64,000 bases of DNA from Desmodus rotundus (Eukaryota; Chordata; Mammalia; Chiroptera; Phyllostomidae). The notes under the pieces are model-generated. The model ran no database searches, was not told the DNA's origin, and saw only the letters and a program-made list of their open reading frames with translations. Shown piece after piece: positions 1 to 13,060 of the stretch. Both the position numbers and the translations under genes were made by a program. The stretch spans positions 26,179,427 through 26,243,426 of the forward strand of contig NC_071397.1 in assembly GCF_022682495.2 (NCBI RefSeq). Reading direction: 5' to 3'. Each line of letters opens with the position of its first letter. Within the stretch, counting starts at the first letter, position 1.

Positions 1-179
1 CAGGGATAGAGTCTCCAAAGAGCCTCTGGAGGAAGTGCAACCATGTTAATACCGAGATTTTAGTTTTCTGGATTTAAGGACAACGCAGGGGGTGGGATGG
101 GTGGAGGACAGCAAAGGGGAAAAAATTGGGACAACTGTAATAGAATAACAATAAAAAATGATTTAGTAAAAAAAAAAAA
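1..179 (+). mobile_element. L1-family 3' end, 5' part outside the window
   Basis: The stretch ends in GGGACAACTGTAATAGAATAAC, AATAAA and a run of A, which is the tail shared by the L1/HAL1 copies elsewhere in this window. The upstream G-rich part (GGGTGGGATGGGTGGAGGAC) is typical of bat L1 3'UTRs. The element is cut by the window edge, so its length is unknown. It has inserted just before an LTR fragment. Confidence 0.7.
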
Positions 180-252
180 AAGAACCATGAGAGAATAATT
201 TTCTGTTGCTGTAAGCCACTCTTTTGTAATAATTTGTTAAGGCATCCCTTAG
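180..252 (+). mobile_element. MaLR (MLT1-like) LTR 3' fragment
   Basis: The text resembles the end of an MLT1-type LTR: a GAGAATAA polyadenylation-type motif, then TTTCTGTTGCTGTAAGCCACTC and TGTAATAATTTGTTAAGGCA. The rest of the LTR lies left of the L1 tail and outside the window. The match was made by eye only. Confidence 0.5.
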
Positions 253-3200
253 AAAAATGATCCAGATTTTATTGATCTCCATGATTGTGGGGCTGGCTAG
301 ACTAGTCTGCCATTTCTGAGGCAGGTTGTCAGGAAAGGCAGGCTGGGAATTCTGGGGCACAAGCTGGTGCTGCCATCCACAGGAGGAACAGCTGTCAGGG
401 AAGTCTCAGCGTTGCTCTTGAAGTCCTTCCACTGGTTGAATCAGGCCTGCCAGATTACTGAGGATGGTCTCCTTTACTTAAACTCAACTAATTGTGAGTG
501 TTAATCACGTTTTAAAAATATATTTATAGCAGCACCCAGATTAGTTTTTGTTCATGTAACTGAGTACTAGGCCAAGCCAAGCTGTCACTTCAACGTGACC
601 ATCACATGGATGGAATAGGTATAAACATAAAGAAGATATTATAAGTAGACTAAGTTTCAGAGTTTAGATGTGTCAGGTGTATAAATGAAAATGTTTCTTC
701 CTAGAGGACAAAGGAAAGAGAGTAGTAGTATTCTGATATAGAAAACAGAGAAAGCATAGTGAAAAAAAAAGGATACCTAAAGTATAGTTTGATATTTTTT
801 TCCATTTATAGCTCAAGCTTTGGTGACCCTGTACAGAGAAGTAGAAGTATATATTTGCACATATATATTTATATACACTTGTGTGTGTGTGAAATTGTAG
901 TGTTGGTCTGCTGAAAGTATATGTGAAGATTTTAACTTTCTCCACCTTCAAATCAGAAAACTATGCAAATGAGACTCAGGAAGATATGGGCAAATAAAAG
1001 CCTACACAAAGTTCTGACATAAAATGGTAAAAATGAAGAATGAATAAGGATGTACTTATTACTAGAGAAGGGTCACTTCTTAGCTGTTTTTTAAAACAAA
1101 CCTCAAATATCCCCATAACACAGACAAGGCCCAGAGGCCACCCTCTTGCAGTGTTGCCTGGAGTACCGTCACGGGGCCCTTTCTTACAAGTGTGACAATT
1201 TTTAACAATAGTTGGTGTGCAGAAGAGGAAAGTTTAGTCTTCACTCCTTGTATACCACTTTGTAACATATCTGCAATCCAAATATCCAGAAATAAGTTAA
1301 AATAGCCTGTTTCTAATTTTATATTTTGTCCTTAACACAAACACAAAAATACAAAAGAGAGAAAAACACAAGAAGTCCTAGAATATGTTCAGATTCCATG
1401 ATTAATGAGGGTTCATCAAACAGTGTGTTTTCATTTCAAACTCTGCCTTTGTCTAGCACCCTGAACTTGTATAACAACTAGGGCAAAGCACATAGTGAGA
1501 CTTAGGGTGAGCGAGAGGCATGCTTTCTTTTGCAGAGCATGGGAAGCTTGATTCTGAAAGGGAACACGAACAAAGAACCTGCGTGATGCCTTGACAACAG
1601 CAGAATTCTAATGCAGTTCAGGTTCAGGAGAGACTACAAATGAAATTTAAGGAACTATCCATTTATTGTCTGGAAACCGTGTTTGCCAATATGTCTCTTG
1701 GAGTTACCCCGTGGTGTATTTATTCGTCAGTACAGGTTACTGAGACAGAGGATAGCAGATGTGAGAATCACAGAGAATGAACACAAGAAGGAGCAAATCA
1801 AATAGACTAATTTATGCAAGAAGCAGAAATATAGACAATTTCCTGAACTAAGGGAGGTTATTACGAATGACCTAGCATAAGAGCATGAGTGGACCATGGC
1901 TTTGTCATAATCCTTTCCTTCTTTAATGGGGGGCCAGGTGCATCTGGTGGAAGGCTGAGCAGATCTGGCTAAGTTCTGAGAGAAAATATGGTTTTCTATG
2001 ATTTCTCATCCATATATATATATTTAATGATTAGTATGTTGGAGGCTTTGACAAAGGTTAGGAAGTGTTCCTGACAGTTCATAGGATACATTATTGGTCC
2101 TTTTTTCCTCTCCACCATAATCACTGACATCATAAAAATGGGAAACATTTTCTATTCCTTTGTTTTGTGAAGTCTTCTAAAAGCCAAACACATGCCTGCA
2201 ACCTCTGTGATCACGGCAAACTATAAATTGGACTGAGTGCACAAAGATGAAGCTGGGGCTTTGCAAGCGTGCAGCTGACCCCTCCATTCCCAACCCCCAG
2301 TCTGATTCCCTGAGCCTGATTCCCAAGGAATCTAGTCTGACGTAGGTAAAATATACTAAGTAAGTGGAGATGAGTGCTATCCCAGCTTCCATAGAGGCAC
2401 ATAAATATTACCTATGATGGGGTAGATACTCTGTGAAAATGTACTCAAAAGACATAGCTTAGGAAAATAAAATCTTAAAACAGTCTGAAAATAGAGTTTT
2501 CCAGCAGAAATTGAAAACTCCACTCATACTTCAAGAAATAAACCCCTTGATTGCAGTTTTTGAGAACTACCTGAGGCATAAAGCTTTTACTATCTAGAAT
2601 CGGTGAAAAAAATGTGTATATTGTCTCATCTAGAGCTTCCTGGCCACACAGAGCAGTGATGAATGACAATACTGCACAGACTACAGACCCAGCTAAGATC
2701 CAGGCCTGCCTGGGCTTTGTTAGTGTCTGTAGCTGTGCCATCTCATCAAATGCCTCCACAGAAGATGACCACAGTCCTCCAAACACTCAGAACACAGTCC
2801 ACAGGCATTGTAGTTAATTGGCAGGCAGCAGGATTGTTTAATACATTATTTGTGTAATTAGCCACGGATCACGATCAAGTTTGGGAGGCACTGAGGGTTG
2901 TCAAAATTAATCTCAGTGACTCTTGAAAATTTCCCAAACCAGACTTTATTTCTGACCTGCAAAATTCAATTGACCTGTTCTCTAATCATAGAATCTTACA
3001 AATCAGATAACAGGTAAAATAATTTTGAATAGGATTTTTTTCTGCATCTTCACATTCACTTTGTTTTATTCATATGCAAATATGCTTGTTTTTGTGCCAG
3101 ATAGTATTCTAGACTCTAGTTATATAACAGCAATTATCAAAAGAGACAAAAATTCTTTACCTCAAGAAGCTCAAATGCTACTTGCTGAGCAACAAAATGC

Positions 3201-5160
3201 AAAATTATATAACTCTCATACTATTTTAGAAGATGATACTACAGATCACATCACAACAAAGGAAGTAGGTAATAAGTACATTTCAACAAATTATAATATA
3301 AAACATACTTAATGCCTCAAATTTGGTAAACACAATTTGACATTTGGATAGGTGGTTCTTTTCTATCTTGAAACTGATTATTATTACTCTGATATCTATA
3401 ACATAGATTTGCACAGCATCAAGCCACCAAGGCATCATATATGTTGGGAAGTTATTTAAAATATTTGGATCCCACATTAGTTTATATGTTTGGTATCATG
3501 TATAATTCTGATAATATAATAAAAAATGGATAAATTATGCAAAGGAAAGCTCAAGTTTTCCTTGAGATCATATTAAGAATCTTATTGCCACACAGTTGGT
3601 TTGTTTTTGGTAATTTGACAATGCAAGTAAAGAACAGTCTTAGAAATAAATACCAATTCATTATCAATCAACTAATGGCTGGTTTTTAATAAATGGGAGC
3701 TTGTTTAATTTCTTGACTGTGTCTTAGCAACTTGGCTTTTCTTTTCATGCGTGGCTTGTAGGGTTCCCTGCCCTGTTACTCTACAACAAAGGTTTAGAAG
3801 TATTTCAGGAACCTTACATCCATTTCATGGTAATTTCTTATTCAATCTGCTTGTAGAATTTCTAGTTGAAACATAAGCCAAAGCTTTCCTTGAGATGTTG
3901 AATACCTTAGTATTACAGACACCTCTAGATAACTTCAGTGTCCAACAGTAATTATGCTCTTTCTCCCCTTAACTATCCTTGTCCACATTATCTCTGCCTA
4001 AAGGAATGTAGTTTAAATGAACATTGTTGACCATTTTAAGGGGGAATCAATGTTTCATATGAACAGACAATGGGAAGGAAAGTTCTACATTTTTTGTCTT
4101 GGACACCATGTCTCAGGAATGGCATCAGAGAAACAGCCATATTTTGAAACTTGTGTTTGATTGAATGTGGAACACTGGTGGACTCTCTTTATTAAATTTT
4201 TTTTCAATTATATTTCCCCCTAAACTGTTGATAAAACTTTTCATATGTTTGGAGCATTTTTGTCCAAGTTAGAGAGCAAATATAATGATAGATATAATAA
4301 AGATCAGCATTTTAGAAACTCATTCATTTGAATTATTGCCATAACTTGTCCATTATAAACCCTCAATAACTCAATAATAACAAACTAATGAAAATAAAAC
4401 TTGATTATAATCCTTACTGATATTAAATTTACCTTCATGTATTTTTAACATTCTAGTTAATAATTTAAACCTCAAAGTTAAAACTTTAATTATTTAATTA
4501 ATTTCAGCATAATTTATGTCATATTAATTAAAAGGTTGACTAAATTACAAAAATTATAAGAAATTTTCATCAGGTTTCTTAAAAGGTATACCTATATATT
4601 CACTATTGTGTATATAATGTATTTGAAATGGACCATTTAAAGATTTAAGACATTTACTGGTTTTACACTAGAGATTTGATGTAAGACACATAGTGATTAT
4701 TGAATTAAGACAAATGTAAACTACATTTATTTCAGAACTGTAACTGTATATTTTAATAGGATGTAATTCTCACAAAAAGTGAAAAAATATAACAAAATTA
4801 TTTGCTCCTTTGTTCCAAACATTCGAGACTTAAACACTGTGTACGTGGTTAGGTATGGATAGCCGAGGTTGGGTATGCGGATAGATTCTTGATTTAGAAT
4901 TGATGGAGAAAAAGACAGGGTGGCATGAGGAAAAAATAATTATTTCAGGAAAATCTCTATGAAATGCAATTTTGGAGTGTAGAATAAGAAATAAAATTTA
5001 ACTTAACATTGTTACTTTTCAAAGCTTGATAAACTATACATAAACTCTATCATGTGAAATCATACATTTTTTTCAAGAGCTGGAAATTGCCTTTAAAATT
5101 CTCTGTGGATGCTTATCGCTGTAGAGATAAACCTTTGAGAGTAGACTTATCTAAATAGTT
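253..5160. other. Gene-free AT-rich stretch
   Basis: No exon, RNA gene or convincing repeat is recognised. Open frames here are short. The longest, 103 codons on the minus strand at 2475-2786, has one hydrophobic segment but no recognised family. A short TG run lies near 880-890. Old unrecognised repeats are likely. Confidence 0.5.
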
Positions 5161-5164
5161 TACT

Positions 5165-5530
5165 CTCTTTTGTTTTATGTATTTATTTAAATTTTATTTT
5201 TCAGTTACAGTTTACATTCAATATTATTTTGTATTAGTTTCAGGTGTACAGCAGTGGTTAGAAATACTTTACAAAGTGGTCCCCCTGATATTTCAAGTAC
5301 CACCCATCACCACACATAGTTATTACAATATTGAATAATTCCCCATGCTGTACAAAGCATACTTTTTAAACAAGCAATATATATTTCAAATATATTTGAT
5401 TATGGGTGGTGGGGAGGCGTGGGGGGAAAGGCAGAAAACTGTACGTGAATAATAAAAAAATGTTAAAAAAATATATTTGATCATTGCCAAATACTTGAAT
5501 ATTACATATATTAAAAAGTTCTGTAAATAG
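5165..5530 (-). mobile_element. Old L1 3'UTR, antisense
   Basis: The sequence reads as the complement of an ancient L1M-type 3' end: TTCAGGTGTACAGCAGTGG, ACAAAGTGGTCCCCCTGATA, ACCACACATAGTTATTACAATATTG and CCCCATGCTGTACA. A related copy is at 53227. It is interrupted by a 68 bp younger insertion. Confidence 0.6.
5401..5468 (+). mobile_element. 68 bp severely truncated L1 tail with perfect TSD
   Basis: A G-rich 3'UTR remnant, GGGGGGAAAGGCAGAAAACTG, is followed by AATAATAAAAAAATG. It is flanked by a perfect 13 bp duplication AAATATATTTGAT at 5388-5400 and 5469-5481. The duplication marks target-primed reverse transcription that stopped almost at once. The L1 assignment is inferred from the tail. 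Confidence 0.65.
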
Positions 5531-6209
5531 TACTTTTTGGTCCTTTTCGCTTGTTAAGCCATTTCCAATTTTCTTGATCCAATGTTTTTAGAATTTTGTA
5601 TCGCTTCCAAATTCAGCATAAAATTACTCCAACCATATGCCCCTGAGAACACACAGTTTTATTCTCTGGAGAACTGGAATAGTCTAATTATTCTTTCCAC
5701 ATAGCTCGAAGAAGTAGAGGATATATATGTTTGTTTTCTACTTAATATCTCAAAAGATAGAGATTTTATTTCCACATTATTGGTTATGTATAAATTGTAA
5801 GCTGTTTGTACATTCAAATTGTGGTAAATGGTTAAACAGATCTCTGTGTAATGGAGAGAGTGATTTCTTCTCTCAATTCCACAACCATGCAAGTGAAAGC
5901 AGATCTTATGACACGAACTGTCCAATGTCAGGCACACTCCAATCATTTCTGCTGATCAATAACCTCGCAGTCATGTTTTTGTTGAGTTGCACCAATATTA
6001 CTTCATCTCATATAGTGAGGAAAGACAGCTGAAGAAAAATAATTTGATTATGACTGGAAATATGTTCTGTGTATACATGTACACATGCGCGTGCTTTGGA
6101 AAGAACAGGGGAATAGTCCAGGAGAGAGTAGAAACTTTGTAGCTACGGCAGTTCTAATCATTAGGCAGTTTCGAATTTACTGTTGGCATGTAATTGGTAT
6201 AGGATTATA
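5531..6209. other. Gene-free interval
   Basis: No gene or repeat is recognised. Two overlapping frames of 95 and 101 codons on opposite strands lack any family signature and are taken as chance frames. Confidence 0.5.
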
Positions 6210-6557
6210 TGACAAATGAGTGCTGTTTGGGGCTGCACATTGTTCCCCTAAAATCCATCTATGAAAGCCCTAACCCCTGGTCCCTCAGAATATGACGAGA
6301 TTTGAATGTAGCGTTTTAAAAAAGGTGATTAAGTTAAAATGAGGTTATTATGACAAGTCATGAAGGGTGACCAGTGTCCTTATAAGAGGAAATTTAGACA
6401 CAGAGTTACAGAGGAAAGAGCAGGTGTGGACACAGGCTCAAGGCCAATACCTCCATGTAAATCAAAGAGAAAGGCTTCAGAGGAAACAGACCCTGACTAC
6501 ACTTTGTTCTTGGACTCTATCCTCCAGAACTGTGAAAAAATAAAATCTGCCGTTTAA
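6210..6557 (+). mobile_element. MaLR MLT1-type LTR
   Basis: Landmarks appear in the expected order for an MLT1-type LTR: GAAAGCCCTAACCCC, GGTGATTAAGTTAAAATGAGG, GTGTCCTTATAAGAGGAAAT, CTTGGACTCTATCCTCCAGA, and ACTGTGAAAAAATAAAATCTG with the polyadenylation signal. It looks like a solo LTR. A 65-codon open frame inside it has no meaning. Confidence 0.65.
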
Positions 6558-6567
6558 ACTGAAATGC

Positions 6568-6733
6568 CATGGGTTTGATTCCGGGCAGGGCACATGCCCA
6601 CGTTGCAGGTTTGGTCCCTGGTTAGCATACATACAAAAGGCAACCAATTAATGTATCTCTCCCTCCTTCTTCTTTCTCCCTTCCCCCTTTTCCCCTCTCA
6701 AAAAAACCAAAACAAAACAAAACAAAAAAACAC
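6568..6733 (+). mobile_element. Ves-type tRNA-derived SINE, 5' truncated
   Basis: The B-box side is present (GGGTTTGATTCCGGGCAGGG, CACATGCCCACGTTGCAGG), followed by the pyrimidine-rich CTCTCCCTCC tail and an A-rich CAAAACAAAACAAAAC end. The A-box half is missing, so the internal polymerase III promoter is incomplete. Confidence 0.75.
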
Positions 6734-6974
6734 ACTAAGTCTGTAGTACTTTTTTATGGCAAACCTAACAAACAATAGAAATGCTTATGGGAAGTAAGAG
6801 CATATCTTGGTATCTATGTGCAAATTATTTATCTTTGAGCAAAAATTGTATCTTCTCTACTGCTTAATCTACAACAAGAGCAATCTATTTTACCCTTCAA
6901 AAAGTATAGAACAAAAATAAAAGAAGATGTTCCCATGGTATTTGTTCAACATCTACCCCATTAAAAAACATAAA

Positions 6975-7190
6975 AGGTACAGGGAATAAGCATAATTGGC
7001 AGGCACAAAAATAGGTAGGGGGAGGCTAAGAATAGTATAAGAAATGGAGAAGCCAAAGAACTTATACGTACAACCCATGGATATGAACTAAGAGGAGGGT
7101 TGCTGAGGGGTGGGGGTGTGCAGGGCAAAGGGTGATAAAGGGGAGAAAAAATTGGGACAACTGTAATAGCATAATCAATAAAACATACTT
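6975..7190 (+). mobile_element. HAL1/L1 3'UTR copy, 5' truncated
   Basis: It is co-linear with the 3' end of the longer HAL1 at 49647-51534. Shared blocks include GGGGGAGGCTAAGAATAGTA, GAAGCCAAAGAACTTATA, ACCCATGGATATGAACTAAG and TTGGGACAACTGTAATAGCA. Flanks TTAAAAAACATAAAA and TTAAAAACAACATAAAA form a possible imperfect TSD. Confidence 0.7.
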
Positions 7191-7199
7191 AAAAACAAC

Positions 7200-8690
7200 A
7201 TAAAATTTGCTGACTTTCTTGGAGTAAAAGAAAATAATTTAGGTCTTTGGTCTCTAATAATTTTTTTAAAATCTTGGCAATGTTCCTTTTGATTTTAACA
7301 TTACATTATTAGTTATTCAGTTTGTTTATTTGGATATTAACAATACATGAAGCTAATCAGCCCTGCCCATTTCTCTTATTTAGAAAAGTTACTAATTTAG
7401 GAAAAAGAGAAAAGGAGAGATAACAACAACAAAAAATCCTGCCTTCCCACCCAGGGGCAGTCATGAATTTGTTTTAAATCACTGTATATATTCATATTTC
7501 TCTTCAGACTCTTATGTCATTGAATGTAAACAAACAACCAAGTTCTAGAAAGGCTTATTTGCGGAGGTGAGGTCCTACATGCTTTTTAGTGTTTTGTCCA
7601 TCTCCATGCCCGTGTGTCCTAGAAAGGGTCATGCTACAATAGCGTTAAAAAGTATTTTGGTCAATATTAGAAATTCTCTTGATTTTGATAAGTGAAAACC
7701 AATATATATTGACAACGTTTCATTTTTGCCACTATTGTTTTAAGATGCTTGAGTTGCAAACTTTTTCAAAGTTTCCTTTGTTTAGTTTTACCAAACTAAT
7801 AACACAATAATATTTCCATTTTAGTCATATTTCTGTGAGATAGTTTCTTTTATGTAATAATTAACATAATACTTAGCTAGTGATATCTTTGGGTGACACA
7901 GTTTAGACATTTGTGAAAATCCATCAAATGATATATTTAATAAGATGAGTGTACTTCAGTACAAGTAAATATTACCTGAAAAATATTGAACTCAAGTCAA
8001 TAGTATTGTTTAGTGTTAAACAGTTAAACATGCTGTTTAATGTTGAAATGTACTGATATTTGCAATATAACATACTTTGAAATGCAAAAAATAGTAAGAT
8101 GGATGGAGAGGCCCCTCTGGCAATCCCTGTTAACACACAGTTTGTGGCTACGTTTTTATAATATTGTGTTTTCACTGTCTTTGGATGTTCATGTCTAGAG
8201 ATGGTAACAGTTTTTAAATGTTTCAAGACCTTGTGTGCCCACGTATGCAATGCTGTTTTATCTCAAAATTTCCACACACCTCTAGAAATAGCCATGTATT
8301 AGAATAACAAACTCTATTTCTGTGTTTCATGATTTTTGCCAGTACCCTGACTGAGAAAGACATTGGTATGAGGTAGTGCTCCAAGGAAGTTCCCCTGCAG
8401 ATGGGATTTTGAGATTGGATTGTCCCACATTTAATGACCCATAATTGAACCCCTTACTTAAGTGAGACACCGGTAATGCACACATTCATCCCACTTGATT
8501 TACTGTGTTGGAGGACAGGAACAGTATATGGCAAGCTGAAGGCAGAACAACTCTCTACAACCATTAATCACGGTGGTAGCGATGGCAATTACACAAATTG
8601 TGGGTGTTCTGGTCCTTTTGACTGAACTGATAGTCATAAAGAAAAAAAAAAAGAGAGAGAGAGACTGAATGCTCATAGTTGACCCTTTCT
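7200..8690. other. Gene-free AT-rich interval
   Basis: No gene is seen. There is a short A/GA run at 8641-8664. The 92-codon minus-strand frame at 7972-8250 has no recognisable features. Confidence 0.5.
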
Positions 8691-9190
8691 TAACTTTTGT
8701 TTTGTCTTCACTAAACTTTAGTAAGGTTTCTGTCCTTCCTGCCCTCTCCTGAACTCTGTTCTCCCAAGCCTGAGCAAGCTCTTAAAAAAAAGAAAAGTAG
8801 AATGTGCCATTTTGATTAGTTTGTGCTGGGAATCAATTCAACACGGGAGACCCTTTGCTTGTCACACCCCAGTGATCATCCCCTCTTGCTTGTCCAGCTG
8901 CCCCTGAGAAGATTCTGTAAATCTCTGCTTGCCCTTCTTTTACCCTATTGAAAAAGGGGGAAAGAAAGGAACAAGAGAAGGAAGGAAAGAAGGAATAGAG
9001 GAAGGAAAGAAGGGGAAGAAGTAACAAACAAACAAAAAACCCAAATTTACTCTGTTCCATTTGGAGATGCTTGTGAATTTCTGAGATTTGAGCGTTTTCC
9101 CTATTGCAATGGACTTCTCTGAATAAATCCAGTCTAACCCAATCTAAGTCCGGATTTATTTTCATTTGACAGTTTCTGGTGGCATGACTT
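8690..9190 (+). mobile_element. Possible LTR of an endogenous retrovirus fragment
   Basis: A GAATAAATCC polyadenylation-type signal near 9121 is followed by a U5-like stretch ending ...TTTGACA. Next comes TTTCTGGTGGCATGACTTGA, which has the look of a primer-binding site next to an LTR. A purine-rich GGAAAGAAGGAA block lies at 8955-9020. No second LTR and no gag or pol frame were recognised, so this could be chance composition. Confidence 0.3.
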
Positions 9191-11373
9191 GAGCAGAGTG
9201 CCACACCCTGTTGTCTTCACCCAAGTATTCATGCCAACTTCTTAGCCCCCTTTCATCCTTCCTAGTGGGGAAAATGGAGGCACATGTTGCTGAGTCACAA
9301 CTCCTAATCCAGTGCTGTGGATATTTGTCTGCATAGCATGGCAGGGAGTTGCTTTAATTCTACTATATAAAGCTTTCCTGGTTCTTTTCTGTTTGCACAG
9401 GACTTTTCCTGGATCTTTAATATTGACTGATAATTTTCCTGGATGGATTTATTCTTTCTTCTTTTGAGGGGAGGTTTAATCCCTGATTCTTTTTGTTGAA
9501 CAGGAAGAGTACTTTTCCTAGATTTTTTTTCTGGTCAAGAGAGACTGTTCTTGATTCTTTTCTAGTGGAGATTTACTCCAGACTCTGAAGGAGGCATACC
9601 TAGCTGTTTTTGTGAGGTCTCCCTGTTTTTCTTACTCCTTTTCCAGGGATTGTTCAAGTGAGTCTTTCAGCTTCTTGATGGGAGTTGCACAAGAGGCCAA
9701 ATGGAGATTATAGAAGAAACTGCTTTTTCTTATCTGGCTCTTTTCCTATTTAATCTCATTCCCTCATAGGCCCCTCTCAGTTACTGGGCAACCTCCTTCT
9801 ACCCTCCAGCATAGTGCATGTTTCACTATTACGTCACTAATTCTGCTCTATACCTTGAAGGTGAGAGAAATCTTACCAAGGATAATTTAGAACTGCAATG
9901 GATACTTTTGGACTCTTGCAACCTTCTCAAGTTTTTTGCCCTCAAAGAGCCTTTCAGTCCAATTGGCCCAGAATTTTTTCTTTAAAAAAAAATGGCCTGC
10001 TTCCTTCACGTCACATGATGAAGCCAAAATATGGTTCTCCCAATCCAGTTTCAAGCAGACTCTTCAAAAACCTCAATATACCTTGTCTGCAGCTATTCAG
10101 TCATTTAAAGACCACATGTCTTCGTCCACTGCTACTCTTTTTTTCTTTTAAATCTAAGACACTCTTACCCTAACATTTGCCTCTAACTTCCCTTTTGCTT
10201 TTTCAAATGTGCTTTTGTCTTCTTGACCATAATGAGCTTTACTTAATAAGCTTTATGTTGTATTACTTCTTCCTTCCCCTCACAAAAGTTGCTTCCCCTT
10301 TAATAATTCCTCTCTCCTTCCAAAGACCCCAGAAACTGGTATTCCCTCACTCAGCTCACAACACTATCTCACAATCCTTATTTAAGTCTGGCTATGTGCT
10401 TCTTTTCATTTGAAAGTGTCAAGTTGTCCTCAGATTTTTACATGTGTCGCATTTTAAAGGGAATCCTTTGTGTTATCACTTGAAGACCATTTTACTTTTT
10501 ACTCTAGACTTCAAAAAGAACCTTCTTCAACTTCAGTACTTTTCAAAAAAGTCGATCTATGCTTACACCAGAATATAACTATGGGCTCTTTCATAGGCCT
10601 AAGTATTTGCAACTACACCCACTAATACAAATACTGACACTATTTTCAGGGGAGACAAGATTATATATTCCTCACATTGTTAAATGCCTCTAATAGAAGA
10701 GATAATACTAAATATAAGTTTGCCTATTATGTGTGGGACTGACAACCTATAAACAATAATTGATCATATCCCTCCTTCTAACTGAATGGGACAGTTATTT
10801 ATGTGAACCTCGAATGCTCCCATAGAGACATTTTATTTTTCATCACTATGCGTATTAGTATCTGTCAACTAATTGGATGGGATCTTTTTATCTAACTAAT
10901 CTAATTATTTCTTATCAAAACTTTAGCCAGACTGCCTTCTTTACTCACTTTAACCATTGTATTACCTCTGATTTAAGTTTTCCAGGTACTAGGTGAGCCA
11001 AAATGTCAACTAAAACATGTTACAACTACAAGCTTAGGCTCAAAATCCCAGCTCTGTAAGGGGGCCTACAGGCCTCCCATTGTCACCAGGCTCCCAAGAA
11101 GAGTTAGAATTAAGAGAAGATCAAGGCTACATAGATTAAAAACAATAAAAAAGGTAATGTTAAGATTTCTACAAATAGTACAATAAAATTTTTTCTTGTA
11201 TCTTATTGAATAAAATATTGTTAGTATAGTATTTCAAAGGGACACAGAGCATAATATTATATATACAAGACATTACTTTTTAATGTAGTAGTCATACATC
11301 TTAATAGTTTAAAGGATGCAACAATTTTAGTTAAAATTAAAATATTTTGCTTTGATTTTTTCATGTTTCAATT
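9191..11373. other. Unidentified AT-rich stretch, possibly ERV-internal
   Basis: At 9370-9600 short phrases recur at irregular spacing (CCTGGTTCTTTTCTG, CCTGGATCTTTAAT, CCTGGATGGATTT, CCTGATTCTTTTTG). Some retroviral leaders have such spaced pyrimidine repeats, but no protein domain supports this. Frames at 9898-10173 and 10177-10413 lack recognisable motifs. Confidence 0.35.
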
Positions 11374-11390
11374 AAAATGTTACTACCTGA
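11374..11390. repeat. Left TSD of the 5'-inverted L1
   Basis: AAAATGTTACTACCTGA here pairs with AAAATGTTGCTACCTCA at 15215-15231, 15 of 17 matching. The pair bounds a single L1 insertion. Confidence 0.85.
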
Positions 11391-13060
11391 AAATAAAATT
11401 TTACTATGATCTTTCTAATTTGGGTACCTTTTATTTCTTCTTGTCTGATTGCTATGGCTAGAACTTCCAGTACTATGTTGAATAAAAGAAGTGAAAGCAG
11501 ACATAACTGTCTTGTTCTCTATCTTAAGGGGAACATTTGTAGTTTTTGCCCATTGAGAATGATGCTGGAAGTGGGTTTGTCATATATGGCCTTTATTATG
11601 TTTAAGTATATTCCCTCTAGTCCCACTTTGCAGAGCATTTTTATCATAAATGGGTGCCAGATTTTATCAAAGGTTTTTTCTGCATCTATTGATATGATCC
11701 TATGGTTTTAATCTTTAATTTTGTTTATGTGGTGAGTCACATTTATCGTTCCAATCTTAGATTCTTGGAATAAATCTCACTTGATCATGGCATATGATCT
11801 TTTCGATGCATTGCCATATTCAGTTTGCAAATATTTTGTTGAGGATTTTAGCATTTATGTTCATCAGGGATATAGTTCTGTAATTTTCTTTCTTTGTAGT
11901 GTCTTCATCTAGTTTTGCAATTAGAATAATGCTGATCTCATAAAATGACTTTGGGAGCCTTCTCTTCTCTTGAATTTTATGATACGGTTGGAGAAGGAGA
12001 TGTGTTAGTTCTCAAAATGTTTGGTAAAATTCACCTGTGAAGCCATCTTGTCCAGAGCTTTTGTTTGTTGGAAGTCTTTTGATTACAGTTTCAATTTTAC
12101 TAGGTGTAATCTGTCTATTCAGATTCTCTGATTCTTCCTGATTTAGTTTTGGAAGACTGCATGTTTCCAGGAATTTACCCATATTGTCCAGTTTGTTGGC
12201 ATATAGTTGTTCATAATATTTTCTTACAATCCTTTGTAATTCTTTGGTGTCAGTTGTTATTTCTCCTCTTTTATTTCTGATTTTATTTATTTTGGTCTTT
12301 TTTTTTTTTTTCTTGATGAGTCTGTTTAAAGGTTTGTCAATCTTGTTTATCTTTTCAAAGAGTCAGCTCTTGGATTCATTGATCTTTTGTATCATTTTTT
12401 TGCTCTATTTTGCTTATTCCTGATCTAATCTTCATTATTTCCTTCCTTCTACTCATGTTGGGCTTTGTTTGTCATTCTTTTTCAAGTTCCTCTAAGTGTA
12501 AAGTTAGATTGCTTATCTGAGATTTTTGTTCTTGTTGTTTGAGACAGGCCTGTAATGCTGTGAATTTCCCTCTTAGGATGGCTTTCCCAAGTCCCACAGA
12601 CTTTGTGTCATTGTGGTCTTATTTTCATTTGTTTCTAGGTATATTTGATTTCTTCCTTGATTTCATTGTTGATCCATTCATTGCTTAATAACACGTTATT
12701 TAGTTCTTATGCTTTTGCATGTTTTTTGGTGTTCTTTTTGTGATTGATTTCTAGCTTCATAGCATTGTGGTCAGAGAAGATGCTTGATATGATTTCATCT
12801 TAAATTTATTGAGACTTGTTTTGTGTGCTAACATGTGGTATCTTAGAAAATATTCTGTGTGCATTTGAACAGTAAGTATAGTCTTCTGGTTTGAGGTAAA
12901 ATTCTCTGAGGATATCAATTAAATCCATTTGATCTACTGTGTTGTTTAAGGCCTGGTCTCCTTGTTGATTTTCTGCCTGGAAGATCTATCCATTGAGTAA
13001 ATGAGGTGTTAAAATCCCTGACTATGATTGTATTTCTATCAAGCTTTCCCTCTATGTCCA
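11391..13060 (-). mobile_element. L1 ORF2, inverted 5' portion
   Basis: On the minus strand this encodes a decayed L1 ORF2. The C-terminal part of the endonuclease comes first, with the Ser-Asp-His-Asn motif at about 12765-12780. The fingers and palm of the reverse transcriptase follow (the G-Q-D-G-F-T-G-E-F block near 12030-12060), ending in the L-L-F-N-I-V-L-E-V-L helix near 11460-11490. Frameshifts and stops are frequent, so it is not functional. The next ORF2 residues continue at 13061 on the plus strand, which makes this the inverted 5' half of one insertion rather than a separate element. Confidence 0.85.

Noticed and set aside
2475..2786. 103-codon minus-strand frame with a hydrophobic segment
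   Set aside because: No family is recognised, there is no splice or start context, and a frame of this length is expected by chance in 64 kb.
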